A DNA stretch of 43,763 nt from Goleter apudmare HA4340-LM2 (GCA_019359495.1 JAHHHF010000009.1:1-43763); one strand, 5' to 3'; shown: positions 34,500 to 43,302, counted from the stretch's first letter. Made by a program: numbers and translations. The notes: a model not told the origin generated them from the letters alone.

Positions 34500-35459
34500 A
34501 TGCGAATTGCTCAAGATGTAACAGAACTTATTGGAAAAACTCCTTTAGTTCAGCTCAACAAAATTCCCCAAGCTGAGGGAGTGGTAGCAAGGATAGTTGC
34601 CAAACTAGAAGGACAAAACCCTGCTGCTTCTGTAAAAGACCGTATCGGGCTAAATATGGTACTCTCGGCGGAAGCTGAGGGCTTGATTGAGCCGGGGAAA
34701 ACTGTGTTAGTCGAGCCAACTTCTGGTAATACAGGTATTGCGTTGGCAATGGTAGCAGCCGCCCGTGGCTACCGTTTGATTTTGACGATGCCGGAAACCA
34801 TGAGCCAAGAAAGACGAGCAATGCTCAAAGCTTATGGTGCTAGTTTGGAATTAACACCGGGTACTGAGGGGATGCGTGGGGCGATTCGCAAAGCCGAAGA
34901 AATTGTAGCGAGTACTCCCAACGCATATATGCTGCAACAGTTCTGCAACCCCGCCAATCCTAAAATTCACCGAGAAACCACTGCTGAAGAAATTTGGGCA
35001 GATACAGATGGGGAAGTTGATATCTTGATTGCGGGAGTCGGGACTGGTGGGACGATTACTGGGATTGCGGAAGTACTTAAAAGCCGCAAGCCGAGCTTTC
35101 AAGCGATCGCCGTTGAACCTAGTAACAGTCCCATCCTTTCTGGTGGGGAAGCTGGGCCGCATAAAATTCAAGGTATCGGCGCGGGTTTTATTCCAGATGT
35201 GCTGCGCCTAGAATTGATTGATGAAGTGATTCGCGTCAGTGATGATCAAGCGATCGCTTATGGACGGCGTCTAGCAAAGGAAGAAGGATTATTATCTGGG
35301 ATATCCTCTGGTGCGGCTTTGTGTGCTGCTATTCAAGTAGGTCAACGCCCAGAAAACGCAGGTAAGCTGATTGTGATGATTCAGCCTTCCTTCGGTGAAC
35401 GTTACCTCAGCACTGCCATGTTCCAAGATTTGACAATGGAAACGGCTAAGGCGCGATAA
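34500..35459 (+). CDS. cysK: Cysteine synthase A (O-acetylserine thiol-lyase)
   Basis: A 319-residue PLP enzyme: [14 protein letters not shown] start, [11 protein letters not shown] with the PLP lysine (about 45), [10 protein letters not shown] (about 76-85), GTGGTITG phosphate-binding loop (about 182-189), [11 protein letters not shown] (about 229), and [10 protein letters not shown] (about 270). It makes cysteine from O-acetylserine and sulfide. All key residues are present. A ribosome site AGGAG lies nine bases before the ATG. Cyanobacteria carry several paralogues; which this is cannot be told. Confidence 0.95.
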   Translation: MRIAQDVTELIGKTPLVQLNKIPQAEGVVARIVAKLEGQNPAASVKDRIGLNMVLSAEAEGLIEPGKTVLVEPTSGNTGIALAMVAAARGYRLILTMPETMSQERRAMLKAYGASLELTPGTEGMRGAIRKAEEIVASTPNAYMLQQFCNPANPKIHRETTAEEIWADTDGEVDILIAGVGTGGTITGIAEVLKSRKPSFQAIAVEPSNSPILSGGEAGPHKIQGIGAGFIPDVLRLELIDEVIRVSDDQAIAYGRRLAKEEGLLSGISSGAALCAAIQVGQRPENAGKLIVMIQPSFGERYLSTAMFQDLTMETAKAR

Positions 35460-35582
35460 GGGGAAGTTAAAAGAATTAGGTAGTGGCGTGGCCACGCTAC
35501 TACACACTCTTGCCAATAACAAATGACAAATAACAACCCTCTTGAGTTGCCTTCATTTTCACCTATCTAAATAATTAAATTT

Positions 35583-36023
35583 ATGTCAGCAGAAGATTCT
35601 ACCCCAAATGCCATCTGGATTATTACCGAAGAAGTAGCTGAAACCTCAAATACAACTACTGAAAGAGTCACAGATAGTGTAAGAAGCATTGGAGCCAGAA
35701 GCAGTGGCGATGTAGGAGGACGACTCGGCGGAATTCAAACCACTGAAGAAATAGTTGTCAGCCAAAAAAAAGGCGAACTAGTAATTACTAGACGCAAAGT
35801 AGAGGTAACTAAAATCAAGCAAGAAATGAAGGGATTTCTGCAAGCAATGCGGGAAATGCTTGATGAAGCGGAGGAAACCAATTCTAAAATGCAGTTGGAT
35901 GAGGTGGAACTTTCAGTAGAAGTCAACGGCGAAGGACAAGTCAGTTTGTTTGGGATGGGTGGTGGTAAAGTCGGAGGCAAAGGAGCGATGACTTTTAAAT
36001 TCAAGCGGAAAACTGGTACTTAA
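35583..36023 (+). CDS. Pepco-domain protein (effector-associated)
   Basis: A 146-residue protein beginning with a beta strand IWIITEEV, then a polar variable part (residues 20-80), then a helical part (KQEMKGFLQAMREMLDEAEE), and a C-terminal beta part LDEVELSVEVNGEGQVSLFGMGGGKVGGKGAMTFKFKRK. This is the layout I know as the Pepco (peptidase-co-occurring) domain, an effector-associated domain used in conflict and cell-death systems, which places a protease or other effector near it. Here the next frame, 27 bases on, is a caspase remnant, agreeing with that. The gene itself looks intact. Confidence 0.72.
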   Translation: MSAEDSTPNAIWIITEEVAETSNTTTERVTDSVRSIGARSSGDVGGRLGGIQTTEEIVVSQKKGELVITRRKVEVTKIKQEMKGFLQAMREMLDEAEETNSKMQLDEVELSVEVNGEGQVSLFGMGGGKVGGKGAMTFKFKRKTGT

Positions 36024-36050
36024 AGATGGGTTAGATTCTTCTAATTCCTT

Positions 36051-36263
36051 ATGTCAAGCCTAATTGAGATGCTCTTACCCTGGGGAGTCATCACCTTTTA
36101 TTCTTGCACAGCTAACCAAAAATCTTGGGAAATTGATGAATTACAACATGGGTCATTTACTCATTCCCTATTAGAAGGATTGCGAGTACAGGGAGAAGCT
36201 AATAGTTGGTTATACATAGCTTCACCGTTGCCTTCCTCACGCGCCAGAGAATCAATTCTCTGA
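36051..36263 (+). pseudogene. Caspase-family peptidase relic
   Basis: A 70-residue frame with a segment GVITFYSCTANQKSWEIDELQHGSFTHSLLEGLRVQGE that fits the part of bacterial caspase domains after the catalytic Cys (ITFYSCS..QKSWEIDELQHGSFTYALLEGLR.QGE). The His (GHG) and Cys (DACH-like) regions upstream are missing, and after GEANS the sequence runs into a hairpin-rich repeat and stops. The gene was thus cut at both ends, leaving only the Pepco partner. Confidence 0.75.
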
Positions 36264-36405
36264 CTTATAGCTCAAGTCTACTGAAGTAGACTCAAGATTT
36301 TGGGGCATATTTAGTCATCTACCCTTCTCCTTTAGGAGTACGGGAACACTTCGTGTACAGATGACTTCAGCAATGAGCAAGGAACTCAAAGTTCCTTGCG
36401 GTGCA
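36240..36405. mobile_element. Hairpin-rich element (possible IS200/IS605-type relic)
   Basis: Four or more stems in 165 bases: AGAGAATCAATTCTCT, AGTCTACTGAAGTAGACT, GTCATCT...AGATGAC enclosing CTCCTTTAGGAG and ACACTTCGTGT, and GCAAGGAACTCAAAGTTCCTTGC. Dense arrays of small perfect stems without coding capacity are typical of the subterminal parts of single-strand transposons and their derivatives. It truncates the caspase relic. Ends uncertain. Confidence 0.5.
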
Positions 36406-36456
36406 TAACTTTTACGTTAACTTGACACCAATGACGGCGCTGGCTTCCCTACATTT

Positions 36457-36660
36457 CTAGACTGCTTTAACAGTTTCATCTGATGCTTTTTCGGCAACAG
36501 ATTTTAAGCGGCTGGCTCTAATTTTGCGGGCGCGATCGCTACTGCGAACACCACCTGCCATTTCATATTCACGGCTGTCTTTGCCGTACTTAATGGCAAC
36601 CACCATCAGCATCTTTTCACAAAGCTGACTCAAGTGTTGTTCTATTTCTTCAAGGTAAAT
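36457..36660 (-). pseudogene. Frameshifted small cyanobacterial hypothetical gene
   Basis: On the minus strand the frame reads YLEEIEQHLSQLCEKMLMVVAIKYGKDSREYEMAGG and then RSSDRARKIRASRLKSVAEKASDETVKAV to a stop at 36457. Upstream the frame meets TAA at 36661, while ATGTCTATAAATTTACC in another frame looks like its original start (MSINLP), so a small indel near 36655 probably broke it. The CEKMLMVVAIKYG...EYEMAGG pattern is one of a common small cyanobacterial protein of unknown function. An internal ATG could still give about 50 residues. Confidence 0.6.
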
Positions 36661-36891
36661 TTATAGACATATGTGATTTATGAAAAAGTATCTATTGTGC
36701 TAATTTGAATTAAAATTTGCAAGACATATTTAAAAACTAAAAAACTGTTACTAACCTTACATCATCTTTACTAAATCTTCATTTATTATTCTATATATTG
36801 CTGAGTAGTCTAAATAACATTTAGACAAATAATAGAAAAAAGCACAGCAAATTTAATCTCTTCAAATTTTGCGATTAGCAAGGAGATAATC

Positions 36892-37596
36892 TTGGACTAT
36901 CTTGCTTATTCGGAGTTTGCTTTTGCAACGGACATTGCTAACACAGAGCCAAACTCGAATACTGAGATTCGTTTGCCGGAAATCAATTTCAACTTCGATT
37001 GGCACAAACGTTGCAAATCTTCTTTGTTAAGCTTTGCTAGTATTGCTGTTTTGTTGACCATCCTTGCCCAAGTTCCGCAAGCTTCGGCAGCATACAATGG
37101 GCCAGGCACATACTATGTCAGCACAAATTACAATTGTTTAAATGTCCGTCCTACCCCATCTACTGCTAGGTATCCTATTGGTTGTTATTCTAGAGGTACG
37201 CGTTTAAGAATTGTCGGACAACGTAATGGCTTCGCTAGATTATCGCGGGGTGGTTACGTTGCTTCCCAGTGGATTACTCGTGTTGGTTATCGGACTAGTC
37301 GCCATTATGGGCGTAGTTATCGTCGTCATTATGGGCGTAATTATGGTCGCCGTTATGATCGTAATTCTGGTCGCTATTATGAGCAGAGTTATAACCAGGG
37401 TTATAGTCGGAGTAATATTCTCAGGCGAGGCTATAGCAACTCAGCAGTGGCGGAAGTTCAAAGAGCTTTGGGAATTACAGCTGATGGCTACTATGGTGCG
37501 ACGACAGAAGCAGCAGTACGAAGATTCCAAGCTAGGAATGGGTTACGAGTAGATGGAGTAGTTGGGCCCAGCACACGAAACGCATTAGGAATATAA
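36892..37596 (+). CDS. Secreted SH3b / peptidoglycan-binding protein
   Basis: A 234-residue protein with a long N-terminal region, a hydrophobic signal segment (about residues 42-65, LLSFASIAVLLTILAQVPQASA) with a cleavage-like ASA, an SH3b domain (about 70-135, YYVSTNYNCLNVRPTPST...GGYVASQWITRV), an Arg/Tyr/Gly-rich linker (about 136-180; repeated RHYGRSYRRHYGRNYGRRY), and a PG_binding_1 domain (AVAEVQRALGITADGYYGATTEAAVRRFQARNGLRVDGVVGPSTRNALG). It should bind the cell wall. The start is TTG at 36892, well supported by AAGGAG seven bases upstream. Confidence 0.87.
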   Translation: MDYLAYSEFAFATDIANTEPNSNTEIRLPEINFNFDWHKRCKSSLLSFASIAVLLTILAQVPQASAAYNGPGTYYVSTNYNCLNVRPTPSTARYPIGCYSRGTRLRIVGQRNGFARLSRGGYVASQWITRVGYRTSRHYGRSYRRHYGRNYGRRYDRNSGRYYEQSYNQGYSRSNILRRGYSNSAVAEVQRALGITADGYYGATTEAAVRRFQARNGLRVDGVVGPSTRNALGI

Positions 37597-37622
37597 TACC
37601 AATTCGTAATACCCTAAATTTA

Positions 37623-37653
37623 GATACCCGACTTCCTGAGGAAGTCGGGTATC
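37623..37653. terminator. Bidirectional terminator between SH3b gene and wecB
   Basis: Perfect 14-base stem GATACCCGACTTCC / GGAAGTCGGGTATC with a 3-base loop, between converging genes, followed by A-rich (plus) and preceded by AAATT sequence. Serves both. Confidence 0.8.
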
Positions 37654-37722
37654 TGGAAAAAAATTCTTACTTGAGTAAGTGCCATTCCACCATAAAAATG
37701 GGAGATTGATTTTCGACAATCT

Positions 37723-38835
37723 CTAATTTGCTTGCAAGTAATTTTGCACAATTTGCAAGATGCGTTCTGCGGCTTTACCATCTCCAAAAGGATTAATGGC
37801 GTTAGCCATTGCTTCATAAGCATTTGAGTTACTTAGCAACTCAGTCGCAGCTGCAACAATATTTTCACTTTCAGTTCCCACAAGTTTAGCTGTACCTGCG
37901 CTGACTGCTTCTGGTCTTTCTGTGGTTTCTCGCAGCACTAGTACTGGTTTCCCTAGGCTGGGTGCTTCTTCTTGTAAGCCACCAGAATCAGTGAGTAAAA
38001 AATGCGATCGCGCGATCGCACCCACCAATTCACTATAATCTAGAGGTTCTGTCAAAAATATTCTGGGATGATTCCCTAAAATAGCCTGTAAAGGTTCTCT
38101 GACGATAGGATTGCGGTGTAACGGTAACACTAAAGCTGTATGAGGAAACTTATCTAATATTTTTAAAAACCCTTGAGCAATGCCTTGCAGAGGTTCTCCC
38201 CAATTCTCTCGACGGTGGACTGTTGCTAGCAAGGTGTGATACTCATCCCATTCTAAACCTGGTATATTACAAGCTGGTTCGGTTGCTGCTACATTTAATA
38301 GCGCATCAATCACTGTATTACCAGTCAAATGAATTTCACCCAAAACACCAGAACGCTGTAAATTTTCCACAGCTAAAGGTGTGGGTGCAAAGTGCAACTG
38401 AGTAATTTGCGAAATTAGCCGTCGATTGGCTTCTTCTGGATAAGGGTTGAATAGCTCATCGGTTCTTAAGCCCGCTTCTACATGACCAACCGGAATCTTT
38501 TGATAAAAAGCCGCCAAAGCTGCGGCAAAAGCTGTAGTGGTGTCTCCTTGTACAATCACTAAATCTGGCTTACTTTCTTGAAATAATCCTTCCAAGCCTC
38601 GCAAACTGCGACAGGTAATATCGCTCAAAGATTGTTGAGGCTGCATAATTTCTAAGTCGCCGTCAGCCTTGAGATTAAATAGCTGCATGACTTGCTCAAC
38701 CATCTCACGATGCTGACCAGTCAAAATTACCTGCGACTCAAAGTCTGGCGACCTTTGAAAAACTTGAATTACCGGAGCTAGTTTAATTGCTTCCGGACGA
38801 GTACCCAAAATTATGTAAACTCTTTTTTTAATCAT
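37723..38835 (-). CDS. wecB: UDP-N-acetylglucosamine 2-epimerase (non-hydrolysing)
   Basis: A 370-residue GT-B-fold epimerase: LGTRPEAIKLAPVIQ (about 10-24), GQHREMV (about 40), GDTTTAFAAALAA (about 97-109), HVEAGLRTDELFNPYPEEANRR (about 118-139), TVHRRENWGEP (about 205-215), LLTDSGGLQEEAPSLGKPVLVLRETTERPEA (about 280-310). It interconverts UDP-GlcNAc and UDP-ManNAc for polysaccharide synthesis. All motifs intact and length normal. It stands alone between a terminator and STRR repeats. Confidence 0.95.
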   Translation of the reverse strand: MIKKRVYIILGTRPEAIKLAPVIQVFQRSPDFESQVILTGQHREMVEQVMQLFNLKADGDLEIMQPQQSLSDITCRSLRGLEGLFQESKPDLVIVQGDTTTAFAAALAAFYQKIPVGHVEAGLRTDELFNPYPEEANRRLISQITQLHFAPTPLAVENLQRSGVLGEIHLTGNTVIDALLNVAATEPACNIPGLEWDEYHTLLATVHRRENWGEPLQGIAQGFLKILDKFPHTALVLPLHRNPIVREPLQAILGNHPRIFLTEPLDYSELVGAIARSHFLLTDSGGLQEEAPSLGKPVLVLRETTERPEAVSAGTAKLVGTESENIVAAATELLSNSNAYEAMANAINPFGDGKAAERILQIVQNYLQAN

Positions 38836-38839
38836 CAGT

Positions 38840-39000
38840 CACTAGTAATTAGTCATCGGTCAATAGTTAATGGTTAATAGTTAACAGTCATTAGTCAATA
38901 GTGCATCGTCACTAAATTGAGTAACTTCACGTATTCTTCATTCAATAAGGAATCGGGAATAGGACATGAGAAAGGAGAGTAACGAATGACAAATAACAAA
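38840..39000. repeat. STRR (TAGTCAT/AGTTAAT heptamers)
   Basis: Tandem heptamers such as AGTCATTAGTCAATAG and ATAGTTAATGGTTAATAG between wecB and the membrane gene. Similar patches lie at 13443-13480, 15465-15500, 27122-27165 and 35515-35540. Confidence 0.75.
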
Positions 39001-39002
39001 CA

Positions 39003-39025
39003 ACAAAAAACCCGGCTTGACCGGG
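39003..39025 (-). terminator. Rho-independent terminator of the 39063-39455 gene
   Basis: On the minus strand CCCGGTCAAGCCGGG is followed by TTTTTTG. Good stem plus T-run, placed 38 bases after the gene's stop. Confidence 0.82.
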
Positions 39026-39062
39026 CAGATGCACTGTTTGTCGAATTTAGTAGCGATAACTA

Positions 39063-39455
39063 TTATTTGATATCACAAGTTAAAGGACAAGCAGCGTAGA
39101 CAGTAGTCTCCATTTGCTCTGCCTCTCCATGCAACCAACTAAGCCATTTGATTTGTTTTGGATGTACACCCTTGAAGGTTAATACACCAGCAGCCATGAC
39201 AACTGCCATCACATTAAACATAATCAAACCCCCTGCTACGAGCAAAACTGCACTCACAGGCATGACTGATTGCAACACAATCGACAACAGACACCCGACC
39301 GTAGCCATCAAAACTACTAATGGGAAACCGACAACCAATAAGCATACTGCCAATGTGAAAGTCCAGATCAAAAAGCTTTTGACCATCAATAAGGAGTAGG
39401 TCTTACCCAGATTAGAGCTTTGAGCCGAAACCATGACTTTTCCTCCCAGATACAC
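39063..39455 (-). CDS. Hypothetical membrane protein (130 aa)
   Basis: About three hydrophobic spans (residues 23-50, 52-75, 76-97: SFLIWTFTLAVCLLVVGFPLVVLMATVGCLL..., VSAVLLVAGGLIMFNVMAVVMAAGVLTF) follow a short polar N-terminus; the C-terminus has two cysteines (CPLTCD). No family recognised. Single-gene unit with its own terminator. Start MYLGGKVMVS at 39455; MVSAQ (residue 8) is an equally good start after GGGAGGAAAAGTC. Confidence 0.68.
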   Translation of the reverse strand: MYLGGKVMVSAQSSNLGKTYSLLMVKSFLIWTFTLAVCLLVVGFPLVVLMATVGCLLSIVLQSVMPVSAVLLVAGGLIMFNVMAVVMAAGVLTFKGVHPKQIKWLSWLHGEAEQMETTVYAACPLTCDIK

Positions 39456-40121
39456 AGCAAAAAGTTAATTTCAATATCAGTTGGCTTTGAGCAAGCAAAC
39501 TGAATCATTCAGTGAAATTCAGTATATAAAAACCCTCTGAGAAAATGAGCATTTATTTACTAAACTTTACAGTTAATTTTTTGTAATTATGAATGTAAAG
39601 TCAGGTATACATCTAAGAGAAAAGCTAGTTTTCGGCATCTATCTTGGGGAATAGACTATCAATCTCTCTCTTGCACCAGCCGCTTTTCAGACCTCTTGAT
39701 CAAATCTTAGTTAACATTTCTTATAAAAATCAAGTTGATTTCTCATAATTCTCGATTGCGGCTGGATAAATGAACTGCTAGTGTTTTGGCTGTTAATTGC
39801 TAGCAAGTTATGGCGACACCTGCAAGAAATTTCTCATCTAAATTTACAGTGTCATTAAAAAGTTATTTTATCACTCTTAATTCTCCAAGTAATTACTGAG
39901 GCTTAATCAGGTATCAAGTATGTTAAACAAGGGTATGTTGGGTTAAAAATGCTCATCATATCTTCATGACGCAGCAATCAAAGGTCAAAAAACATACTTA
40001 ACAATGCGGTGAAGTAGCACTCACCGTTGCCTTCAAGCTGGAAACGGACAGGCACTGACTGCTTTGCCTTTGGGCATTTTCTCCCGAAATCAACATTTTA
40101 CCTGCCAAATTTTAAAGATAT
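39456..40121. other. Divergent control region before pilT2-like gene
   Basis: AT-rich, no gene. The last 110 bases carry a GC-richer stretch with GCCTTTGGGC and CTGGAAACGGACAGG, probably the pilT leader. No known riboswitch recognised. Confidence 0.4.
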
Positions 40122-41447
40122 ATGACAGATACACAAAGTCCTTTAGGTTCTAATTTTGCTGCTACACGGAATGCGCCACCAATGCCGCCGCCGCCACCAC
40201 CCACACCAACGCTTAGTACCCAGCGTCAGGCTACGCAAACATTGGATATGTCAGGATACAAGAACTCCAACCACCCTCCAACTGAGGTTTTACCGCCACC
40301 ACCACCTACAGGTGTTCCTGTTGCATCCCACCGTCCGGGTACGCCACCGCCAATTCCGCAAACTGCAAGTATCAAAAGCCACAATTCGGGACTAACTTTA
40401 GCTCAGATCATCAAAGAAGCTTACGATCAAGGCTATTCTGACGTTCACTTGGGAGTGGGTGAAGTACCCCGCTTCCGTAACCGAGGTGAAATTCAGAAAA
40501 CAGAATATCCAGAAACGGATAAAGAAATTTTTATGAGTTGGGTGCGGGAGGTATTGACTGAGGCAGAAATTCAGCGCTTTGAAGAATACCTAGAATTTGA
40601 TGGCGCAACTCAATACGATTTTGCCCGTGTGCGGATTAATATTTTTGGTTCCCTCAAAGGGCCGGCAATGGTGTTGCGGTTGATTCCGTTAAAAATCTTA
40701 ACAATGGAACAGTTGAGATTACCTGCTGTGTTTCGGGATGTGTGCCACCATCACAAAGGCTTAATTTTGGTAACTGGGCCTACTGGTTCTGGTAAGTCCA
40801 CAACGATGGCCGCCATGATTGACTACATCAACAAAGAGATGGCCAAGCACATCATTACCATCGAAGACCCTATTGAATTTGTCCATCAAAGCCAAAAATC
40901 TTTAATTAAACAACGGGAAGTGGGAATGCACACCCGGAAATTTGACAACGCTTTAAAAGCTGCTTTGCGGGAAGACCCAGATTTGATTCTGGTGGGGGAA
41001 ATGCGGGATAAAGAAACAGTCAACACCGCCTTAAAAGCTGCTCAGACTGGTCACTTGGTCATGGGAACCCTGCACACCAACAGTGCGGTAAAAACCATTG
41101 AACGGATTCTCAATCTCTACTCAGCAGAAGAACAGGATTCGATGCGGGTAGCAGTTTCGGAGTCTTTAGTCGCAGTCATTGCCCAAGGTTTGTGTCGCAC
41201 CACCGATGGTAAGCGGGCAGCATTTCACGATATCTTGATTAACACTGATGCGATTAAAGAATGGATTAAAGACGGTAAGTACGACGAAATTGGGGAGCTG
41301 ATGAAGCAAGCTGGTTTCGATGGCATGATCACCATGAACCAGTCGCTGCTCAATCTCTACCAAGAAGGACGCATCACCGAAGAAACAGCCTTGGAAATGT
41401 CACCGACTCCTAACGAAATGGCCCAATTCCTCCGAGGACGAGTTTAG
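40122..41447 (+). CDS. pilT: PilT-family ATPase with Pro-rich N-terminus (PilT2-like)
   Basis: A 441-residue secretion ATPase. Residues 1-85 are Pro-rich and low complexity (PPMPPPPPPTP, LPPPPPTG). The ATPase has Walker A GPTGSGKST (about 221-229), the Asp box ITIEDPIEFVH, Walker B DLILVGEMRD (about 287-296), and the His box GHLVMGTLHTNSA. The canonical PilT C-terminal AIRNLIRE is replaced by AIKEWIKDGKYDEI. Length and N-terminal extension resemble cyanobacterial PilT2 rather than the about 370-residue PilT1. PilT powers type IV pilus retraction; PilT2 affects phototaxis in Synechocystis. It is followed by a KaiB-domain gene. Confidence 0.9.
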   Translation: MTDTQSPLGSNFAATRNAPPMPPPPPPTPTLSTQRQATQTLDMSGYKNSNHPPTEVLPPPPPTGVPVASHRPGTPPPIPQTASIKSHNSGLTLAQIIKEAYDQGYSDVHLGVGEVPRFRNRGEIQKTEYPETDKEIFMSWVREVLTEAEIQRFEEYLEFDGATQYDFARVRINIFGSLKGPAMVLRLIPLKILTMEQLRLPAVFRDVCHHHKGLILVTGPTGSGKSTTMAAMIDYINKEMAKHIITIEDPIEFVHQSQKSLIKQREVGMHTRKFDNALKAALREDPDLILVGEMRDKETVNTALKAAQTGHLVMGTLHTNSAVKTIERILNLYSAEEQDSMRVAVSESLVAVIAQGLCRTTDGKRAAFHDILINTDAIKEWIKDGKYDEIGELMKQAGFDGMITMNQSLLNLYQEGRITEETALEMSPTPNEMAQFLRGRV

Positions 41448-41459
41448 ATACAGTAGAAG

Positions 41460-42284
41460 GTGAAAGGTAAAAAATTGACTTTTTACCTTTTACTTTTTAT
41501 TTTGTACTTGCTGATAACTGATTTGACTACACATAAACTATCCAGACCCCAGTTGTTTAAAGGAATTGCCCTATTTACACCTGGAGGAGACTTAATTTAC
41601 TGCATCGACCCTAGCAAGCAGGGTCGATGGCATTTACATTTGTGTGTTGCTTTACAGGAAATTTTAGATTTACCGGAACCGCCTCATTTTTTAGTGCCTT
41701 GCTACACAGCGACTATAGACCACTGGTTAGACCCACGCACCCAACAAGTACGAACTTTTGCTGAGGCTTATCCGGCAGTAATCCGACACCAAACCGTGCT
41801 GAATGCCATTTTTGGCACAGGGGAACTAGTGTGGCAATCAGCCCCTTGGCAAGAGGGAATGTGCGATCGCATGGTGTTGACAAGTTATCACGCTTCATTT
41901 CCCCAACTCTGGGAAGACCACGATTTAATTGTACGCATAGACCTTGCCGAACCAACACCAAAGTACCGTCAGGTAGCGACATCGCCACAAAAGCTGCAAC
42001 TGCAAACACAGGGCTATGTTTTACGTTTGTTTGTCGCTGGACATAGCGCCAACACCGAACGCATCCTGCACAATCTGCACGAATTATTAGAGCGATCGCT
42101 CGGACACCCTTATACTTTAAAAGTCGTTGATGTACTGACCAATCCAGAACAAGCAGAAATAGATCAAGTTTCTGCAACTCCTACCTTGGTAAAAGTTTGG
42201 CCTCATCCAATTCGGCGTATTGTCGGAAATTTAGACAATGTGGAAAAAATTTTACAAATGCTGGGTGCTCAAGACAAAGTTTAG
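41460..42284 (+). CDS. KaiB-domain fusion protein
   Basis: A protein of 253-274 residues. The C-terminal 90 residues are a KaiB-like thioredoxin fold: YVLRLFVAGHSANTERILHNLHELLERSLGHPYTLKVVDVLTNPEQAEIDQVSATPTLVKVWPHPIRRIVGNL. The N-terminal part (LFKGIALFTPGGDLIYCIDPSKQGRWHLHLCVALQEILDLPEPPHF..., about 140 residues) is a separate domain I cannot name. The frame opens at a GTG (41460) but its first 20 residues are coded by T-rich repeat-like sequence; TTG at 41523 (TTHKLSRPQLFKG) is a better start. It lies 12 bases after pilT. Clock function is not implied: many KaiB-like domains act elsewhere. Confidence 0.82.
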   Translation: MKGKKLTFYLLLFILYLLITDLTTHKLSRPQLFKGIALFTPGGDLIYCIDPSKQGRWHLHLCVALQEILDLPEPPHFLVPCYTATIDHWLDPRTQQVRTFAEAYPAVIRHQTVLNAIFGTGELVWQSAPWQEGMCDRMVLTSYHASFPQLWEDHDLIVRIDLAEPTPKYRQVATSPQKLQLQTQGYVLRLFVAGHSANTERILHNLHELLERSLGHPYTLKVVDVLTNPEQAEIDQVSATPTLVKVWPHPIRRIVGNLDNVEKILQMLGAQDKV

Positions 42285-42503
42285 CCCCCTTATCCTGATG
42301 AGATATTGAAACCAGTTAGTAATAGAATTTGCAAATTAAATTTCTGTTTCAAATCAGCCTAATTTTCAGGGGTAAGAATAGGACAAAAGGGAATAGATGA
42401 GTGAAGAAATAAATATTGCGCCTTGAGCTTTTGTACATGACAAATTAGATTTCCAATAAAATGTGAATACATTTAAACTCAATTAAATCACGATTATATT
42501 GCC
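42285..42503. other. Gap after the KaiB-fusion gene
   Basis: No gene or repeat recognised; AT-rich. A TATATT -10-like element at its right end precedes the 29-codon frame. Confidence 0.35.
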
Positions 42504-42593
42504 ATGTTTAAAGAATTTAGCCAATATGGCCTCACTACCCAAGTAAAAGCCGATATTATCAGATTGTTGGAACTACAAAAGACCCTTTATTAA
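42504..42593 (+). CDS. Candidate 29-residue microprotein with its own terminator
   Basis: A short frame (MFKEFSQYGLTTQVKADIIRLLELQKTLY; shown here as two halves MFKEFSQYGLTTQVKAD and IIRLLELQKTLY) is preceded by TATATT four bases before ATG, so it would be leaderless, and followed immediately by a good terminator (42599-42620). The peptide forms an amphipathic helix. A degenerate second copy of the DNA lies at 43245-43302. It could instead be a small RNA. Confidence 0.35.
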   Translation: MFKEFSQYGLTTQVKADIIRLLELQKTLY

Positions 42594-42598
42594 ATTTT

Positions 42599-42630
42599 CC
42601 CTCCTAGACTCCTAGGAGGGTTTTACTTTG
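42599..42630 (+). terminator. Rho-independent terminator
   Basis: CCCTCCTAG / CTAGGAGGG stem with 4-base loop, followed by TTTTACTTTG. It ends whatever transcript begins near 42500. Confidence 0.78.
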
Positions 42631-42688
42631 ATCAAAAAAGTTAGGTTCAAAACCTTGCACGCCACTTGCTCATCTTGGCTACGATGTT

Positions 42689-42877
42689 AGGACTTACGCA
42701 AGTGTCATAATTTTTTTAGTGTAGGTTGTCCAGGGTCAAGAGTCCAAAAATCTTAATTTTTGACCCTTGAGTACAGACGCGTAGACGCTCGTAGAGCGGC
42801 TTCTCGTAAGAGTATAATCGCGTCTCCTGATCCTTGACTCTTCTACAGAATATATGTGTGCCAGTTGCGTAAGTCCT
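42689..42877. mobile_element. MITE with AGGACTTACGCAA ends (189 bp)
   Basis: Terminal inverted repeats AGGACTTACGCAAGTGTCA (left) and AGGACTTACGCAACTGGCA (right, complement), 17 of 19 matching. GATGT lies near both ends (42683-42687 and 42879-42883) and may be the target duplication. The interior has a second inverted pair (GTCAAGAGTC / GACTCTT) and the hairpin-rich GCGTAGACGCTCGTAGAGC. No coding capacity. Confidence 0.75.
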
Positions 42878-43244
42878 GGATGTATTTAATTGTGAATTTT
42901 GAATTTATTCATGCCGTCCTACTTAGTTTTGTTTATCTACACTTATAGTTTTGATTTCTGAAAAAATGATAGTAAGAGAAGAGTTTTATACCAATTAAGG
43001 GGTGTTACCCCTTGGTGATTTACCAGAGAACAGTGTAAAATGACACTGGGTTTAAAGAAATGTTTTAATTCAAAATCCCACTCAGATAACCTTGGGTGGG
43101 ATATTTCGTAATTGTACTGAGTTTCAATTAGTTTTTGACTTGTTACTCTTGAGAAAATTAATATCTCCAGAGTTGTGAGTTGTTAAGTAGAAAGACACAA
43201 ATAAACTACACTATGTAGAAAAATATAAATCAGACTGAAATTTT

Positions 43245-43302
43245 TTTGAAATTCCAGCCAATATGGCTCCACTAGCAAAGTAAAAGTTAGTAGTATTTAG
43301 AT
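43245..43302 (+). repeat. Degenerate second copy of the 42504 frame
   Basis: GCCAATATGGCTCCACTAG and AAAGTAAAAG align with GCCAATATGGCCTCACTAC and CAAGTAAAAG of the 29-codon frame. The second copy has in-frame stops and no start, so it is a relic. Confidence 0.6.

Noticed and set aside
40000-40121. Possible riboswitch or Yfr-type RNA before pilT
   Set aside because: GGAAACGGACAGG and a small stem are suggestive but no known consensus can be matched with confidence.
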